64,000 bases of DNA from Lachnospiraceae bacterium (GTDB lineage Bacteria; Bacillota; Clostridia; Lachnospirales; Lachnospiraceae): positions 1 to 64,000 of the forward strand of contig JAEEND010000011.1 in the NCBI GenBank assembly GCA_016283575.1. The letters run 5' to 3'. The notes beneath the pieces were generated by a model that saw only the letters and a list, made by a program, of their open reading frames with translations, did no database searches and was not told where the DNA came from. Position numbers and translations under genes: made by a program. Shown piece after piece: positions 16,558 through 25,276 of the stretch (within the stretch, counting starts at the first letter, position 1; every line of letters begins with the position of its first letter).

Positions 16558-17739
16558 ATGGAACAGGAAAACGTAAAACCCACACTTACATTGGAACCCG
16601 ATTCATTAATGGAAGCATCCTCCGCTTTCAGAGAGATCACTCTTGAAGAGGCCAAAAAGAATGCACCCGTACCTACCGCTGAAGAGGTAAAAGAAATTAT
16701 TCCCGCAGTGCTTGATGATACATTACTTACTGAAGATGAAAAGAAGCAGGTTGAAGAATTTGCTTCGAAGATCGATATCAAGAACACTCAGCAGGTTATC
16801 CAGTACGGTTCGGCAGCTCAGAAGAGCGTGGCAGATTTCTCACAGAATGCATTGGAGCATGTAAAGACAAGAGATTTAGGCGAAATCGGTGAGTCTTTAA
16901 CAAATCTTGTAGTAGAGATTAAGAACGCATCAGAGCCTGAAAAGAAGGGTCTCGCAGGTCTTTTCCAGAAGAAGAAAAATGATTTTGAAGCAATGAAGGC
17001 TTCTTATTCAAAGGCCGAGACCAATGTGGACAGAATCGTAACAACTCTTGAAAAGCATGAAGTAGTGCTTATGAAGGATATCGCATTATTCGATAAGCTC
17101 TACGATCTCAACTTAAACTATTACAAAGAGCTTACCATGTACATTCTTGCAGGTAAGAAGGCTTTGGAAAATGCCAGAAATACAGAGCTTGCAGATTTAA
17201 AGAAAAAGGCTGAAGAAACAGGGACACAGGAAGACGCACAAGGCTATAACGATTTTGCCTCCATGTGTGACAGATTCGAAAAGAAGCTTCACGACCTTGA
17301 ACTTACAAGGATCATTTCCGTACAGATGGGACCTCAGACAAGACTTCTCCAGAATAATGATATGCTCATGCTTGAGAAGATACAGTCATCCCTTATTAAT
17401 ACTATTCCCCTTTGGAAGAGTCAGCTGGTACTTGCCCTTGGCATAAGCCATTCCGCTCAGGCCACAAAAGCGCAGAACGAAGTAACGGAAATGACCAACG
17501 AGCTTCTTAAAAAGAATGCTGAAACGCTTAAGATGTCTACGATCGAAACAGCAAAAGAAGCAGAGCGTTCCATCGTAGATATTGAAACTCTTAAAGAAAC
17601 CAATACAAAGCTTATCGAAACCCTCGATGAAGTTATTAATATTCATGAAGAAGGACGCACAAAGCGTGCGGAAGCCGAAGTTGAGCTTGCTAAGATCGAA
17701 GGCGAGTTAAAGGCTAAGTTGCTTGAAATGAGAGGGTAA
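16558..17739 (+). CDS. TelA-family toxic anion resistance protein
   Basis: A 393-residue, soluble, almost fully helical protein of the TelA/YaaN family. Family features are the IIQYGS-like segment (QQVIQYGSAAQKSVADFS), the KKGLAGLFQKKK stretch and the LWKSQLVLALGISHSAQATK motif near residues 280-300. TelA proteins are linked to tellurite and cell-envelope-stress tolerance, by an unknown mechanism. Partner XpaC lies directly upstream and a small membrane protein 15 bases downstream. Confidence 0.88.
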   Translation: MEQENVKPTLTLEPDSLMEASSAFREITLEEAKKNAPVPTAEEVKEIIPAVLDDTLLTEDEKKQVEEFASKIDIKNTQQVIQYGSAAQKSVADFSQNALEHVKTRDLGEIGESLTNLVVEIKNASEPEKKGLAGLFQKKKNDFEAMKASYSKAETNVDRIVTTLEKHEVVLMKDIALFDKLYDLNLNYYKELTMYILAGKKALENARNTELADLKKKAEETGTQEDAQGYNDFASMCDRFEKKLHDLELTRIISVQMGPQTRLLQNNDMLMLEKIQSSLINTIPLWKSQLVLALGISHSAQATKAQNEVTEMTNELLKKNAETLKMSTIETAKEAERSIVDIETLKETNTKLIETLDEVINIHEEGRTKRAEAEVELAKIEGELKAKLLEMRG

Positions 17740-17754
17740 ATTAAAGGAGTTAAA

Positions 17755-18114
17755 ATGACTTTTTTAAAAGACCGTAAAATTGCATATTCGGTTTTGCTGT
17801 TAGCTTTTATATTAGCTATCATTGTGGGACAGTTAAGAAAAGAGCCTTACGTTTTAAAAGATCAGCAGATCAAGATTGAAAGGGAAGCAGCAAGAGAAGC
17901 AGCAAGAGAGCAGGCTTTAAGGGAAAGGATCGCTGAGGAAGAGAAAGCGACAGATGATTCAGCGGATACTTTTGAAATAGTAGTCCCGGGAACATCTGAT
18001 ACGCCCATTGAGTACGTGCAGGGCATTTTCGCCGACATGAAGGATTCTACTAAAATCGCTCTTGTTGTACTGTTGATAATCTTTCTTTCCAAGAAAGCAA
18101 AAAAGATGAGATAG
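17755..18114 (+). CDS. small two-helix membrane protein with central coiled coil
   Basis: A 119-residue unknown protein. Hydrophobic helices lie at about residues 9-26 and 98-112. Between them is a charged alanine/glutamate-rich coiled coil (EREAAREAAREQALRER) and an acidic stretch. It starts 15 bases after telA with a GGAG site, so it is almost certainly the third gene of that operon. It could be a scaffold for the XpaC-TelA pair; this is inference from position only. Confidence 0.7.
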   Translation: MTFLKDRKIAYSVLLLAFILAIIVGQLRKEPYVLKDQQIKIEREAAREAAREQALRERIAEEEKATDDSADTFEIVVPGTSDTPIEYVQGIFADMKDSTKIALVVLLIIFLSKKAKKMR

Positions 18115-18208
18115 CACATTTAAGAAATATTTAAATAAAAGTGAAACCTTTTAGGCGCTTCATACGTCTAATATATGGTAAGATGAAAATGAGGTGCAGG
18201 CATTCCCT

Positions 18209-19120
18209 GTGAGTAAGACTGATATGAGCAAAAAGAAAAGGAATCAATTAAAGATAAGAGAAAGACGCCAGCAGGCAGGAGCAGTTCTTTTTATGCTACC
18301 CAGCCTAATTGGTGTCTTTTTATTCTTTATTCTGCCTCTTTTTGTGGTCATTTATTACAGCTTCATAGATAACCCGATCAGAGCCGAGTTCGTAGGTTTT
18401 GATAATTTCGTAAATGTATGGAAAAACGGTGCCTTTAAGCTGGCGGGAAAGAACACCCTTGTTTTTTCCTTTATAGCAATGCCTCTTTCTGTAATATTAT
18501 CGCTTCTTCTTGCGACAATGCTTGACAGAAATATCCCGTTAAGAAGTCAGTTCAGAACCTTCTTTTTAACACCCATGATGGTACCCATTGCCTCCATAGT
18601 CCTTATTGTGCAGGTAATGTTTCATTATAACGGCGCCATCAATACATTGATCCAGAACCTTGGCGGAGCTAAGATCGACTGGCTTAAATCCGACTATGCC
18701 GGATTTGTTATTGTACTTTTGTTCCTTTGGAAAAATTTAGGATACAACATGATCCTGTTTCTATCTGCCCTGGAGGCCATTCCTTCTTCACTTATCGAAG
18801 TTGCTTTATTGGAAAATGCCAACAGATGGCAGATATTTTGGAGCATTAAAATCAGGTATCTTTCTTCTACGATTTTGTTTGTTACAATTTTATCATTGAT
18901 CAACTCATTTAAAGTATTCAGAGAGATATATTTGATGACGGGGGACTATCCCTACGACTCTTTATACATGCTGCAGCACTTCATGAATAATACCTTTAAT
19001 TCACTGGATTATCAGAAGCTGTCCACTGCGGCGATCATCATGTCCATCGTCATGATAATAATTATCGGAACGCTTTTCCTCGTTGAAAGCAGGTTCGGAA
19101 GGGATGTGGAAAATGAGTAA
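18209..19120 (+). CDS. ABC transporter permease, MalF-type
   Basis: A membrane permease of the carbohydrate-uptake ABC type with six helices. The FLLPSLIGVFLFFILPLF-type first helix and the late EVALLENANRWQIFWSIKI, an EAA-like coupling loop, are diagnostic. It would pair with the following MalG-type gene. The start is uncertain: GTG 18209 follows GCAGG by eight bases, but GTG 18194 and ATG 18224 are also possible. The EAA loop here is EVALLENA rather than the canonical EAA---G; the sequence before the changed positions looks intact. Confidence 0.82.
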   Translation: MSKTDMSKKKRNQLKIRERRQQAGAVLFMLPSLIGVFLFFILPLFVVIYYSFIDNPIRAEFVGFDNFVNVWKNGAFKLAGKNTLVFSFIAMPLSVILSLLLATMLDRNIPLRSQFRTFFLTPMMVPIASIVLIVQVMFHYNGAINTLIQNLGGAKIDWLKSDYAGFVIVLLFLWKNLGYNMILFLSALEAIPSSLIEVALLENANRWQIFWSIKIRYLSSTILFVTILSLINSFKVFREIYLMTGDYPYDSLYMLQHFMNNTFNSLDYQKLSTAAIIMSIVMIIIIGTLFLVESRFGRDVENE

Positions 19121-20024
19121 AAAGCGTACCCTTTCACAAAAGAGAAAACGAGAGTTAATACAGATCACGCTTATAACCATAGTGGCAGCAGTATTCGCGA
19201 TTGTATTTTTAACGCCCATAGTACTTACCATTACCAACTCCTTTATGAGTCAGACCGAGATCAATGCTAACTACGGCGCCATATTTGCGCGCTCCGAGAA
19301 TGGCGGTAAAGTATTTATTTCGAAGATAGTACATCTTAAGTTTATTCCCGATATGGTATCCTTCGGTCAGTATTTGACGGTTCTTTTTAAGAGTCCGGAA
19401 TATTTATATAAATTCTGGAATTCAGTAATACTGGTAGGACCGATTGTTGTGTTCCAGTTAGGCGTTGCCCTCTTTGCATCCTACGGCTTTGCCCGTGCCA
19501 AGGGAAGGTTAAAAGAAATCATATTCTTTACATATATAATACTCATGCTTATGCCATATCAGGTAACGCTGGTACCCAACTATCTTGTATCAAGCTGGTT
19601 ACATATCATTAATACAAGATGGGCAATATGGCTTCCCGGCATAGCATCGCCCTTCGCAGTTTATTTACTTACCAAGTTTATGCGAAGGATTCCGTCAGCC
19701 TACATTGACGCCGCCAAAATGGATGGCGCCAATGAATGGAAGATTTTTACCAAGGTATGTGTGCCTATGACCAAGAGCTGCCTATATTCGGTAGCAATCC
19801 TGGTATTTATAGATTATTGGAACATGGTTGAACAGCCTCTTGTTCTTTTGGCAGACCCTGAAATGTATCCTCTTTCCGTATTCTTATCACAGATCAATGC
19901 GGGAGAAACGGGCCTTGCTTTTGCAGTAGCGACTATTTATATGATTCCCGGACTGTTAGTATTCCTGTACGGCGAAGATTACCTTGTGGAAGGTATCATG
20001 TATCAGGGCGGAATTAAGGGATAA
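19113..20024 (+). CDS. ABC transporter permease, MalG-type
   Basis: A 303-residue six-helix permease of the carbohydrate-uptake type. The coupling loop AYIDAAKMDGANEWKIFTKV matches the EAA motif and would contact an ATPase. The first outer loop (about residues 50-90) is longer than usual. I chose ATG 19113 over an upstream TTG because GGAAGGGA lies eight bases before it. It overlaps the end of the MalF-type gene by eight bases, so the two are translationally coupled. Confidence 0.85.
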   Translation: MSKKRTLSQKRKRELIQITLITIVAAVFAIVFLTPIVLTITNSFMSQTEINANYGAIFARSENGGKVFISKIVHLKFIPDMVSFGQYLTVLFKSPEYLYKFWNSVILVGPIVVFQLGVALFASYGFARAKGRLKEIIFFTYIILMLMPYQVTLVPNYLVSSWLHIINTRWAIWLPGIASPFAVYLLTKFMRRIPSAYIDAAKMDGANEWKIFTKVCVPMTKSCLYSVAILVFIDYWNMVEQPLVLLADPEMYPLSVFLSQINAGETGLAFAVATIYMIPGLLVFLYGEDYLVEGIMYQGGIKG

Positions 20025-20035
20025 AGGAGAAAAAC

Positions 20036-21781
20036 ATGGAACAGAAAAAATCAAGAAAAGAATGGATTAAGACCATAGCGATCATCTTTCTATCGGTAAT
20101 GCTGGTTTTAACCTTTTTCTCACAGACAATCTTAAATTATTCGCTTCCCGAAGTGTCCGCTCAGTATTGTTACTCCGGGGAAATCACCAATAAGATTCGT
20201 GGAACGGGAACGGTTGAATCCGCAGATCCTTATTCCGTACAGGCAAAAGAAGGTCGTACGGTTGAAAAGCTGGGAGCTAAAGTAGGGGATACCGTTGAAA
20301 AAGGCGATGTGCTTTATTATCTCGAAGAAGGCGACAGCGCAGAGCTTGAAGAAGCATTAAAAACGCTTGAAGCAGCGGAACTTGCATATAAGAAAGCCCT
20401 GGTAACAGGTGGCGTTACATCCGATGTATCATCGGGAGTTGAAAATGGTTCTTCCTTAAGTGATGCGGTTTTAAATGAAAAGCTCAATACCATCAAATCT
20501 TTGAATGATAAAATCACAAATCTTGAAGCACAGATCGCGTTATATGATGAAACAACTCCGGAAAAGTATGCCGGAATAAGAAAAGAAATCTCTGATGCAG
20601 AGGCAGCTCTTTCAAGCTGGACAACTCAGCATACAGCCAATGAATTGGCCCTTGAAAATGCAAAGACTGCAAAGCAGACCGCTGATAACAAATACAACGA
20701 AGCAGTAAATTACAAGAATGCGGCACAGGCTGCGTTGAATGCTGCCAATGCAGAAAAAACAGAGGCACAGGAAGAACTTGCTGCAGCACAGGCTGCGGGG
20801 GATCAGGATGCTGCTGATGCAGCTCAGGCAAAGATCAATGCGGCAGACACTAAAATTACCAACGGAACCACAAGACTTGCAGAGGCGGAAGAAGCTTTAG
20901 ATGATGCAACAGTAGATTATAACGCCGTTAAAAATACTCTCGCTCAGGCAGTAACAGATGCAACAACCGCATATAATACCAGCAAGAATAAGGTTCAGGA
21001 ATATACCAATACGATCAATACCAAAAAGGCGTCTCTTGAAGATACCAAGTACAGTTTAAATAAGCAATTGACCGAAGCCAAGAATAAGCTCGAAAAAGTT
21101 CAGTCTGAACTCGGCACGGTTTATGATCTGTCCGCACTCTATTCTGCAGTTAAAGATGCAAAGAAAAATGTGGAGGATCTTCGCTCAAAGTCATCAGGCA
21201 ACACAATTGTGGCTCCTGTTTCAGGAACGATTCTTACCATGAATTATGTGTCCGGACAGAGCATTGAGGCAAGCTCCGAAGTAGCCACAATTCAGATTGA
21301 AGGTCGCGGATATACTCTTGCTATGGAAGTTTCTTCCGATCAGGCAAAGCTTGTAACAGTGGGCGATGAAGCTGATATTGTAAATTCATGGTGGTACACG
21401 GATGTGCAGGCTCGAGTAAAACAGATCCGTCCCAGCAAAGAGAATCCCCAGAACGGAAAGCAGATTATATTTGAATTATCCGGAGATGTAACTCCCGGTC
21501 AGTCTCTATCCGTTTCAGTAGGTTCAAGAAGCGCCAATTATGATACCGTTATTCCCAAGAGCGCTTTAAATGAAGATAACAACGGAAAATTTGTATATAA
21601 GGTAGTATCCAAATCAGCACCCTTCGGTAACAGATATATCGCTGAAAGAGTTGATGTAACGGTTCTTGCTGAAGATGATACCCAATGCGCGGTTTCAGGT
21701 GCTTTTGAAGGCTACGATTATGTGATCACTACTTCTTCAAAGCCAATTGAAGATAAGGCACAGGTTAGATTAAAGGATTAA
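20036..21781 (+). CDS. HlyD-like membrane-fusion/adaptor protein
   Basis: A 581-residue protein with one N-terminal membrane helix (about 13-33). Split lipoyl halves (GRTVEKLGAKVGDTVEKGD near 77-95 and a second GNTIVAPVSGTIL near 390-402) flank a very long alanine/glutamate-rich coiled-coil hairpin. A beta-barrel and membrane-proximal domain follow. This is the membrane-fusion protein layout of efflux systems. In a single-membrane organism it would extend from the membrane into the wall. It starts 11 bases after the MalG-type gene and is followed two bases later by the MacB-like gene. Confidence 0.85.
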   Translation: MEQKKSRKEWIKTIAIIFLSVMLVLTFFSQTILNYSLPEVSAQYCYSGEITNKIRGTGTVESADPYSVQAKEGRTVEKLGAKVGDTVEKGDVLYYLEEGDSAELEEALKTLEAAELAYKKALVTGGVTSDVSSGVENGSSLSDAVLNEKLNTIKSLNDKITNLEAQIALYDETTPEKYAGIRKEISDAEAALSSWTTQHTANELALENAKTAKQTADNKYNEAVNYKNAAQAALNAANAEKTEAQEELAAAQAAGDQDAADAAQAKINAADTKITNGTTRLAEAEEALDDATVDYNAVKNTLAQAVTDATTAYNTSKNKVQEYTNTINTKKASLEDTKYSLNKQLTEAKNKLEKVQSELGTVYDLSALYSAVKDAKKNVEDLRSKSSGNTIVAPVSGTILTMNYVSGQSIEASSEVATIQIEGRGYTLAMEVSSDQAKLVTVGDEADIVNSWWYTDVQARVKQIRPSKENPQNGKQIIFELSGDVTPGQSLSVSVGSRSANYDTVIPKSALNEDNNGKFVYKVVSKSAPFGNRYIAERVDVTVLAEDDTQCAVSGAFEGYDYVITTSSKPIEDKAQVRLKD

Positions 21782-21783
21782 AA

Positions 21784-22866
21784 ATGGCATATTTACGAGA
21801 GGTTTTTCAAAAAAAACAAATTAAATGGGCCATCGTATCTTTTGTATTTTTACTGGCAGCGCTGATTGTTACGGCATTGTCTGTTAGAAAAGCCAACAGT
21901 CTTACGGATCAGAATATAAGCAGGCGCTGGAGTGATGACAACGATTACACATCGATTTCCGTATTTATATCGGAACTTGCTGATATAAGGGAGAGAGATG
22001 TACAGGGTTATTACTACGGTATAAAAGCAAAGCTTACGGAAGAGTCCTTGATAAATGATGATGACGCGGGAAGAAAGCTTGTTCAGGCATATTCCTCGGT
22101 GGGCGAGACACAGATCGTCTCAAATACCGGTTCTGTTAAAGTCACGACTCTCGGTGTGGGAGGAGATTTCTTTTTGTTCCACCCGGTGAAGCTTGTGAGC
22201 GGAAACTATTTCAGCGGCGACGAAGTCATGAAGGATAAAGTTATCCTTGATAAGAATGCAGCTTTTTCCTTATTCGGATCCTATGACATAGTGGGTCAGA
22301 TGGTGGAGATCGGCGGAATAAGGCATATAGTCGCAGGCGTGGCGGAAGAAGATACAGGTTATCTTCAGAAGCTTTCAGGTATGAGCGATTCCATTGCCTA
22401 TGTTTCTTATGACACACTTTGTAAGTACGGAACAGACAGACCGATCGACGTCTATGAAGTACTGTTACCGAACCCTGTTGGTTCTTTTGGTAAGAAGATA
22501 GTGGAAGAAGTTGTCGCTATTGACGAAGGAAAGATGGAAATCATTGAGAATGCGGGACGATTTAAGTTTTATAAGCTTCTCATGAAGGTACCTTCTTTTC
22601 CCATAAGAAGCATGAACTTAAAGGGTGTTGTATATCCCTATTGGGAGAACGTAGCCCGAGGTGTTGAAGGATACCTCATGATGGCAGCGTTAGTGGGTAC
22701 GTTTCTTTATCTGGTGCCCATAGTTTATTTAATTTATATAGTATCGAGAATGTGGAAGATGCGTACGATTCACATTAGAGATATAAAGCAATTTGTTGAT
22801 AATTTGATAGATGCTCACAGAAGGAAAGAGTATTTTAAGGAGGATGAGAATGAAGAAGATAATTAA
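21784..22866 (+). CDS. MacB-like extracellular-domain membrane protein without FtsX core
   Basis: A 360-residue protein. One helix (about 15-34) is followed by an extracellular domain of about 250 residues with the MacB periplasmic-core pattern (VTTLGVGGDFFLFHPVKLVSGNYF, KVILDKNAAFSLFGSYDIVGQMVEIGG). A single C-terminal helix (about 298-320) and a charged cytoplasmic tail follow. Real MacB/FtsX permeases have three further helices after the core domain; here only one is present, so it cannot be a complete permease. It probably acts as a partner of the adjacent adaptor. Confidence 0.7.
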   Translation: MAYLREVFQKKQIKWAIVSFVFLLAALIVTALSVRKANSLTDQNISRRWSDDNDYTSISVFISELADIRERDVQGYYYGIKAKLTEESLINDDDAGRKLVQAYSSVGETQIVSNTGSVKVTTLGVGGDFFLFHPVKLVSGNYFSGDEVMKDKVILDKNAAFSLFGSYDIVGQMVEIGGIRHIVAGVAEEDTGYLQKLSGMSDSIAYVSYDTLCKYGTDRPIDVYEVLLPNPVGSFGKKIVEEVVAIDEGKMEIIENAGRFKFYKLLMKVPSFPIRSMNLKGVVYPYWENVARGVEGYLMMAALVGTFLYLVPIVYLIYIVSRMWKMRTIHIRDIKQFVDNLIDAHRRKEYFKEDENEEDN

Positions 22867-25123
22867 GAAAGGCGCTATATTCCTGATGCTTGCCATGGGA
22901 CTTACCCTCGCTTCCTGCGGTAAGAAGGAAAAAGCAGTTGAAATCGACAAAAACACTATTTTCAGAGAAACTGAAATAACGGTTCCCACCAAGGAGAACT
23001 TCCAGGTATCTTCAATGGCATATCAGAACGGAAGAGTTTATTATGTGGGAATTACCTACAACGAAGAGGATTTTTCATCAAATAACTATTTCTGCTCAAT
23101 AAATGTTGACGGTTCGGATTTAAAGGAAATTGAATTTAATCCCGGAGAAGAAGGCTCAAACTACTGGATCGAAAACCTTTTAGTTGCCGATAACGGAAAT
23201 GCATATCTTTTCTATTCGGCATACAAGGAAGATTATTCCGATCCCGATAACCCGATCTACGAAAATTCCTACAATGTTTATGTGATCGACGAAGCAGGAA
23301 ACGGAAAAGCAATTTCATTAAAGGATCTTGTAAAGGATTCAAATGTAAATCTTATCCGCTATGCAGGTGACAATAAATTCCTCATGCAGATTGACTCAAC
23401 CATGTACCTCTTAGATGAAAACATGTCTGTAATTAAGAAGAGCGACATGGGCGATAACTATTACGGAAATACCCTTACCTTAAAAGACGGAACGTTTTCA
23501 GTATGTTACTGGGGAGACAACGGTCAGGTCATCTCTAAGTTTGACCTTGATAACCTTGCTATAGGAGATGCCATAGAGGTTCCTTTTGATATCAGTTCAA
23601 AGAATGTTTTACAGGGCTACGGATACGATCTCTTCTTTAATGACAATACATGCCTTTACGGTTGGAACGTCGGGGACAAAGAAATGACACCCCTGCTTAA
23701 CTACGTAAATTCCGATGTCATGAACAGCTACTATGATCTTTTTGCAGGTATTGATGAAAAGACATATGTGGGCGTCTATACCGACTGGGATGCAGGAAAC
23801 TATGGAGAGCTCAAGATTGCTACATTTACCAAGGTTCCTCCGGAAGAAGTAAAAGATAAAAAGTCTCTTACAATGGGATGTATGTATCTTGATTCCGACC
23901 TTAAAAAGAAGGTTATTGACTTTAATAAGGCAAGTGACGAGTACAGAATCTTGATTCAGGATTACTCATCATACAATACCGAAGATGATTGGGAAGCAGG
24001 CTACAAGCGTTTCAATTCAGATATTGCTGCAGGTAATGCTCCCGATATCATAGTGAGCTCCGACATGGGCGTAAAAAATTACATGTCGAAGGGTCTTTTC
24101 CTTGATCTTACTGATTACTTAAAGAACGATCCTGAAATAGATTACAATGATATATTCCCTAACCTCATTGAGGCTATGTCCTATGACGGTAAGCTTTACA
24201 TGGTGAGCCGCGGATTCTATATAAGCACTGTAGCAGGTAAGAAGAGTGTTATCGGTGACAGAACAAGCTGGACCATGAAAGAGATGATGGACTTTGAAAA
24301 GACACTTCCCGAAGGTTCCGAGCTCTTCTCTCTTAATTCAAGAAGCAGCTTCTTATATTCAATCCTCAGTGCCAATGCAACGGATTATGTGGACTGGAAT
24401 GAAGGCAAGTGCTACTTTAACACAGAAGAATTCATGGATCTTCTTGAATATGTAAAGACCATACCTACCGATGAAGAATTGGAAAGCGTATGGAGCGATG
24501 AAGATTTCTGGGCTAATTACGATTCAATGTGGCGTGAAAACAAGGTTATCCTTCAGAATGCAAACATTTACTCACCTTACGCATACAGACAGTTAGTAAG
24601 AGTTACATTTGGTGAGCCTGTTTCATTTATAGGTTATCCTTCTACTTCAGGACAGGGCTCTTCGATCTATCTTGAAAATGCGGCATTGATTTCCGCAAAG
24701 AGTAAGTATCCGGATGTTGCCTGGGAAATCGTAAGAACCTTTATGGCTCCGGAAGAAGTGAACCCTGAATTCGGTTACAGATATTACGGCTCGATTCCTG
24801 CATTCATGTCTGAATTCGATAAGCAGTGTGAAGAAGCCATGAAGGAAGAAAGTCATGAAGACGGTGACGGTGAAGTGATCATCTACAAGGATACAACCTG
24901 GGTAGGTGGCGAAGAGATCGAAATCGATCCTTTGACACAGGCTGAAGTTGACGAGCTTAAGAACTTTGTCAAGTCCGTAAATTCCATTAACCAGCTTGAC
25001 AATGATATTCTTGTGATCATTCAGGAAGAAACAGAACCCTTCTATCAGGGTCAGAAGACAGCAAAAGAAGTTGCTGACATTATCCAGAGCAGAGTATCTA
25101 TTTACATTAACGAAAAGAGATAA
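22850..25123 (+). CDS. solute-binding lipoprotein with extra N-terminal repeat domain
   Basis: A 757-residue lipoprotein. The signal peptide ends in lipobox LASC, with lipidated Cys23. Residues about 40-335 form a beta-rich, propeller-like domain (repeated GRVYYVG, GNAYLFYSA and DNKFLMQIDSTMYLLDENMS patterns). Residues about 340-757 form a family 1 extracellular solute-binding protein (SDIAAGNAPDIIVSSD, KGLFLDLTDYL, YDGKLYMVSRGF). The start is the ATG at 22850, with AAGGAGG six bases before it. It overlaps the preceding gene by 17 bases, so it belongs to the same operon. Usual binding proteins are about 430-550 residues; the front half is the unusual part. Confidence 0.85.
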   Translation: MKKIIKKGAIFLMLAMGLTLASCGKKEKAVEIDKNTIFRETEITVPTKENFQVSSMAYQNGRVYYVGITYNEEDFSSNNYFCSINVDGSDLKEIEFNPGEEGSNYWIENLLVADNGNAYLFYSAYKEDYSDPDNPIYENSYNVYVIDEAGNGKAISLKDLVKDSNVNLIRYAGDNKFLMQIDSTMYLLDENMSVIKKSDMGDNYYGNTLTLKDGTFSVCYWGDNGQVISKFDLDNLAIGDAIEVPFDISSKNVLQGYGYDLFFNDNTCLYGWNVGDKEMTPLLNYVNSDVMNSYYDLFAGIDEKTYVGVYTDWDAGNYGELKIATFTKVPPEEVKDKKSLTMGCMYLDSDLKKKVIDFNKASDEYRILIQDYSSYNTEDDWEAGYKRFNSDIAAGNAPDIIVSSDMGVKNYMSKGLFLDLTDYLKNDPEIDYNDIFPNLIEAMSYDGKLYMVSRGFYISTVAGKKSVIGDRTSWTMKEMMDFEKTLPEGSELFSLNSRSSFLYSILSANATDYVDWNEGKCYFNTEEFMDLLEYVKTIPTDEELESVWSDEDFWANYDSMWRENKVILQNANIYSPYAYRQLVRVTFGEPVSFIGYPSTSGQGSSIYLENAALISAKSKYPDVAWEIVRTFMAPEEVNPEFGYRYYGSIPAFMSEFDKQCEEAMKEESHEDGDGEVIIYKDTTWVGGEEIEIDPLTQAEVDELKNFVKSVNSINQLDNDILVIIQEETEPFYQGQKTAKEVADIIQSRVSIYINEKR

Positions 25124-25142
25124 GATCAATATTAAATAAAAG

Positions 25143-25170
25143 TCCGGTGGCGTAAGTCACCGGATTTTTT
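25143..25170 (+). terminator. intrinsic terminator after the transporter cluster
   Basis: Stem TCCGGTG/CACCGGA with an eight-base loop and a run of six T. Confidence 0.85.
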
Positions 25171-25276
25171 ATTGCCTTGCCGGATTCATCGGTGAATACT
25201 TCATAAAATTTATATAACCTATGGCATATACAACCGCAATTAGGTAAAATAAAGAAGCATATGAAAGGAAGATTTT

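Noticed and set aside
22811..22849. Earlier start of the solute-binding lipoprotein
   Set aside because: It would place charged residues before the signal peptide; ATG 22850 has AAGGAGG at ideal distance.
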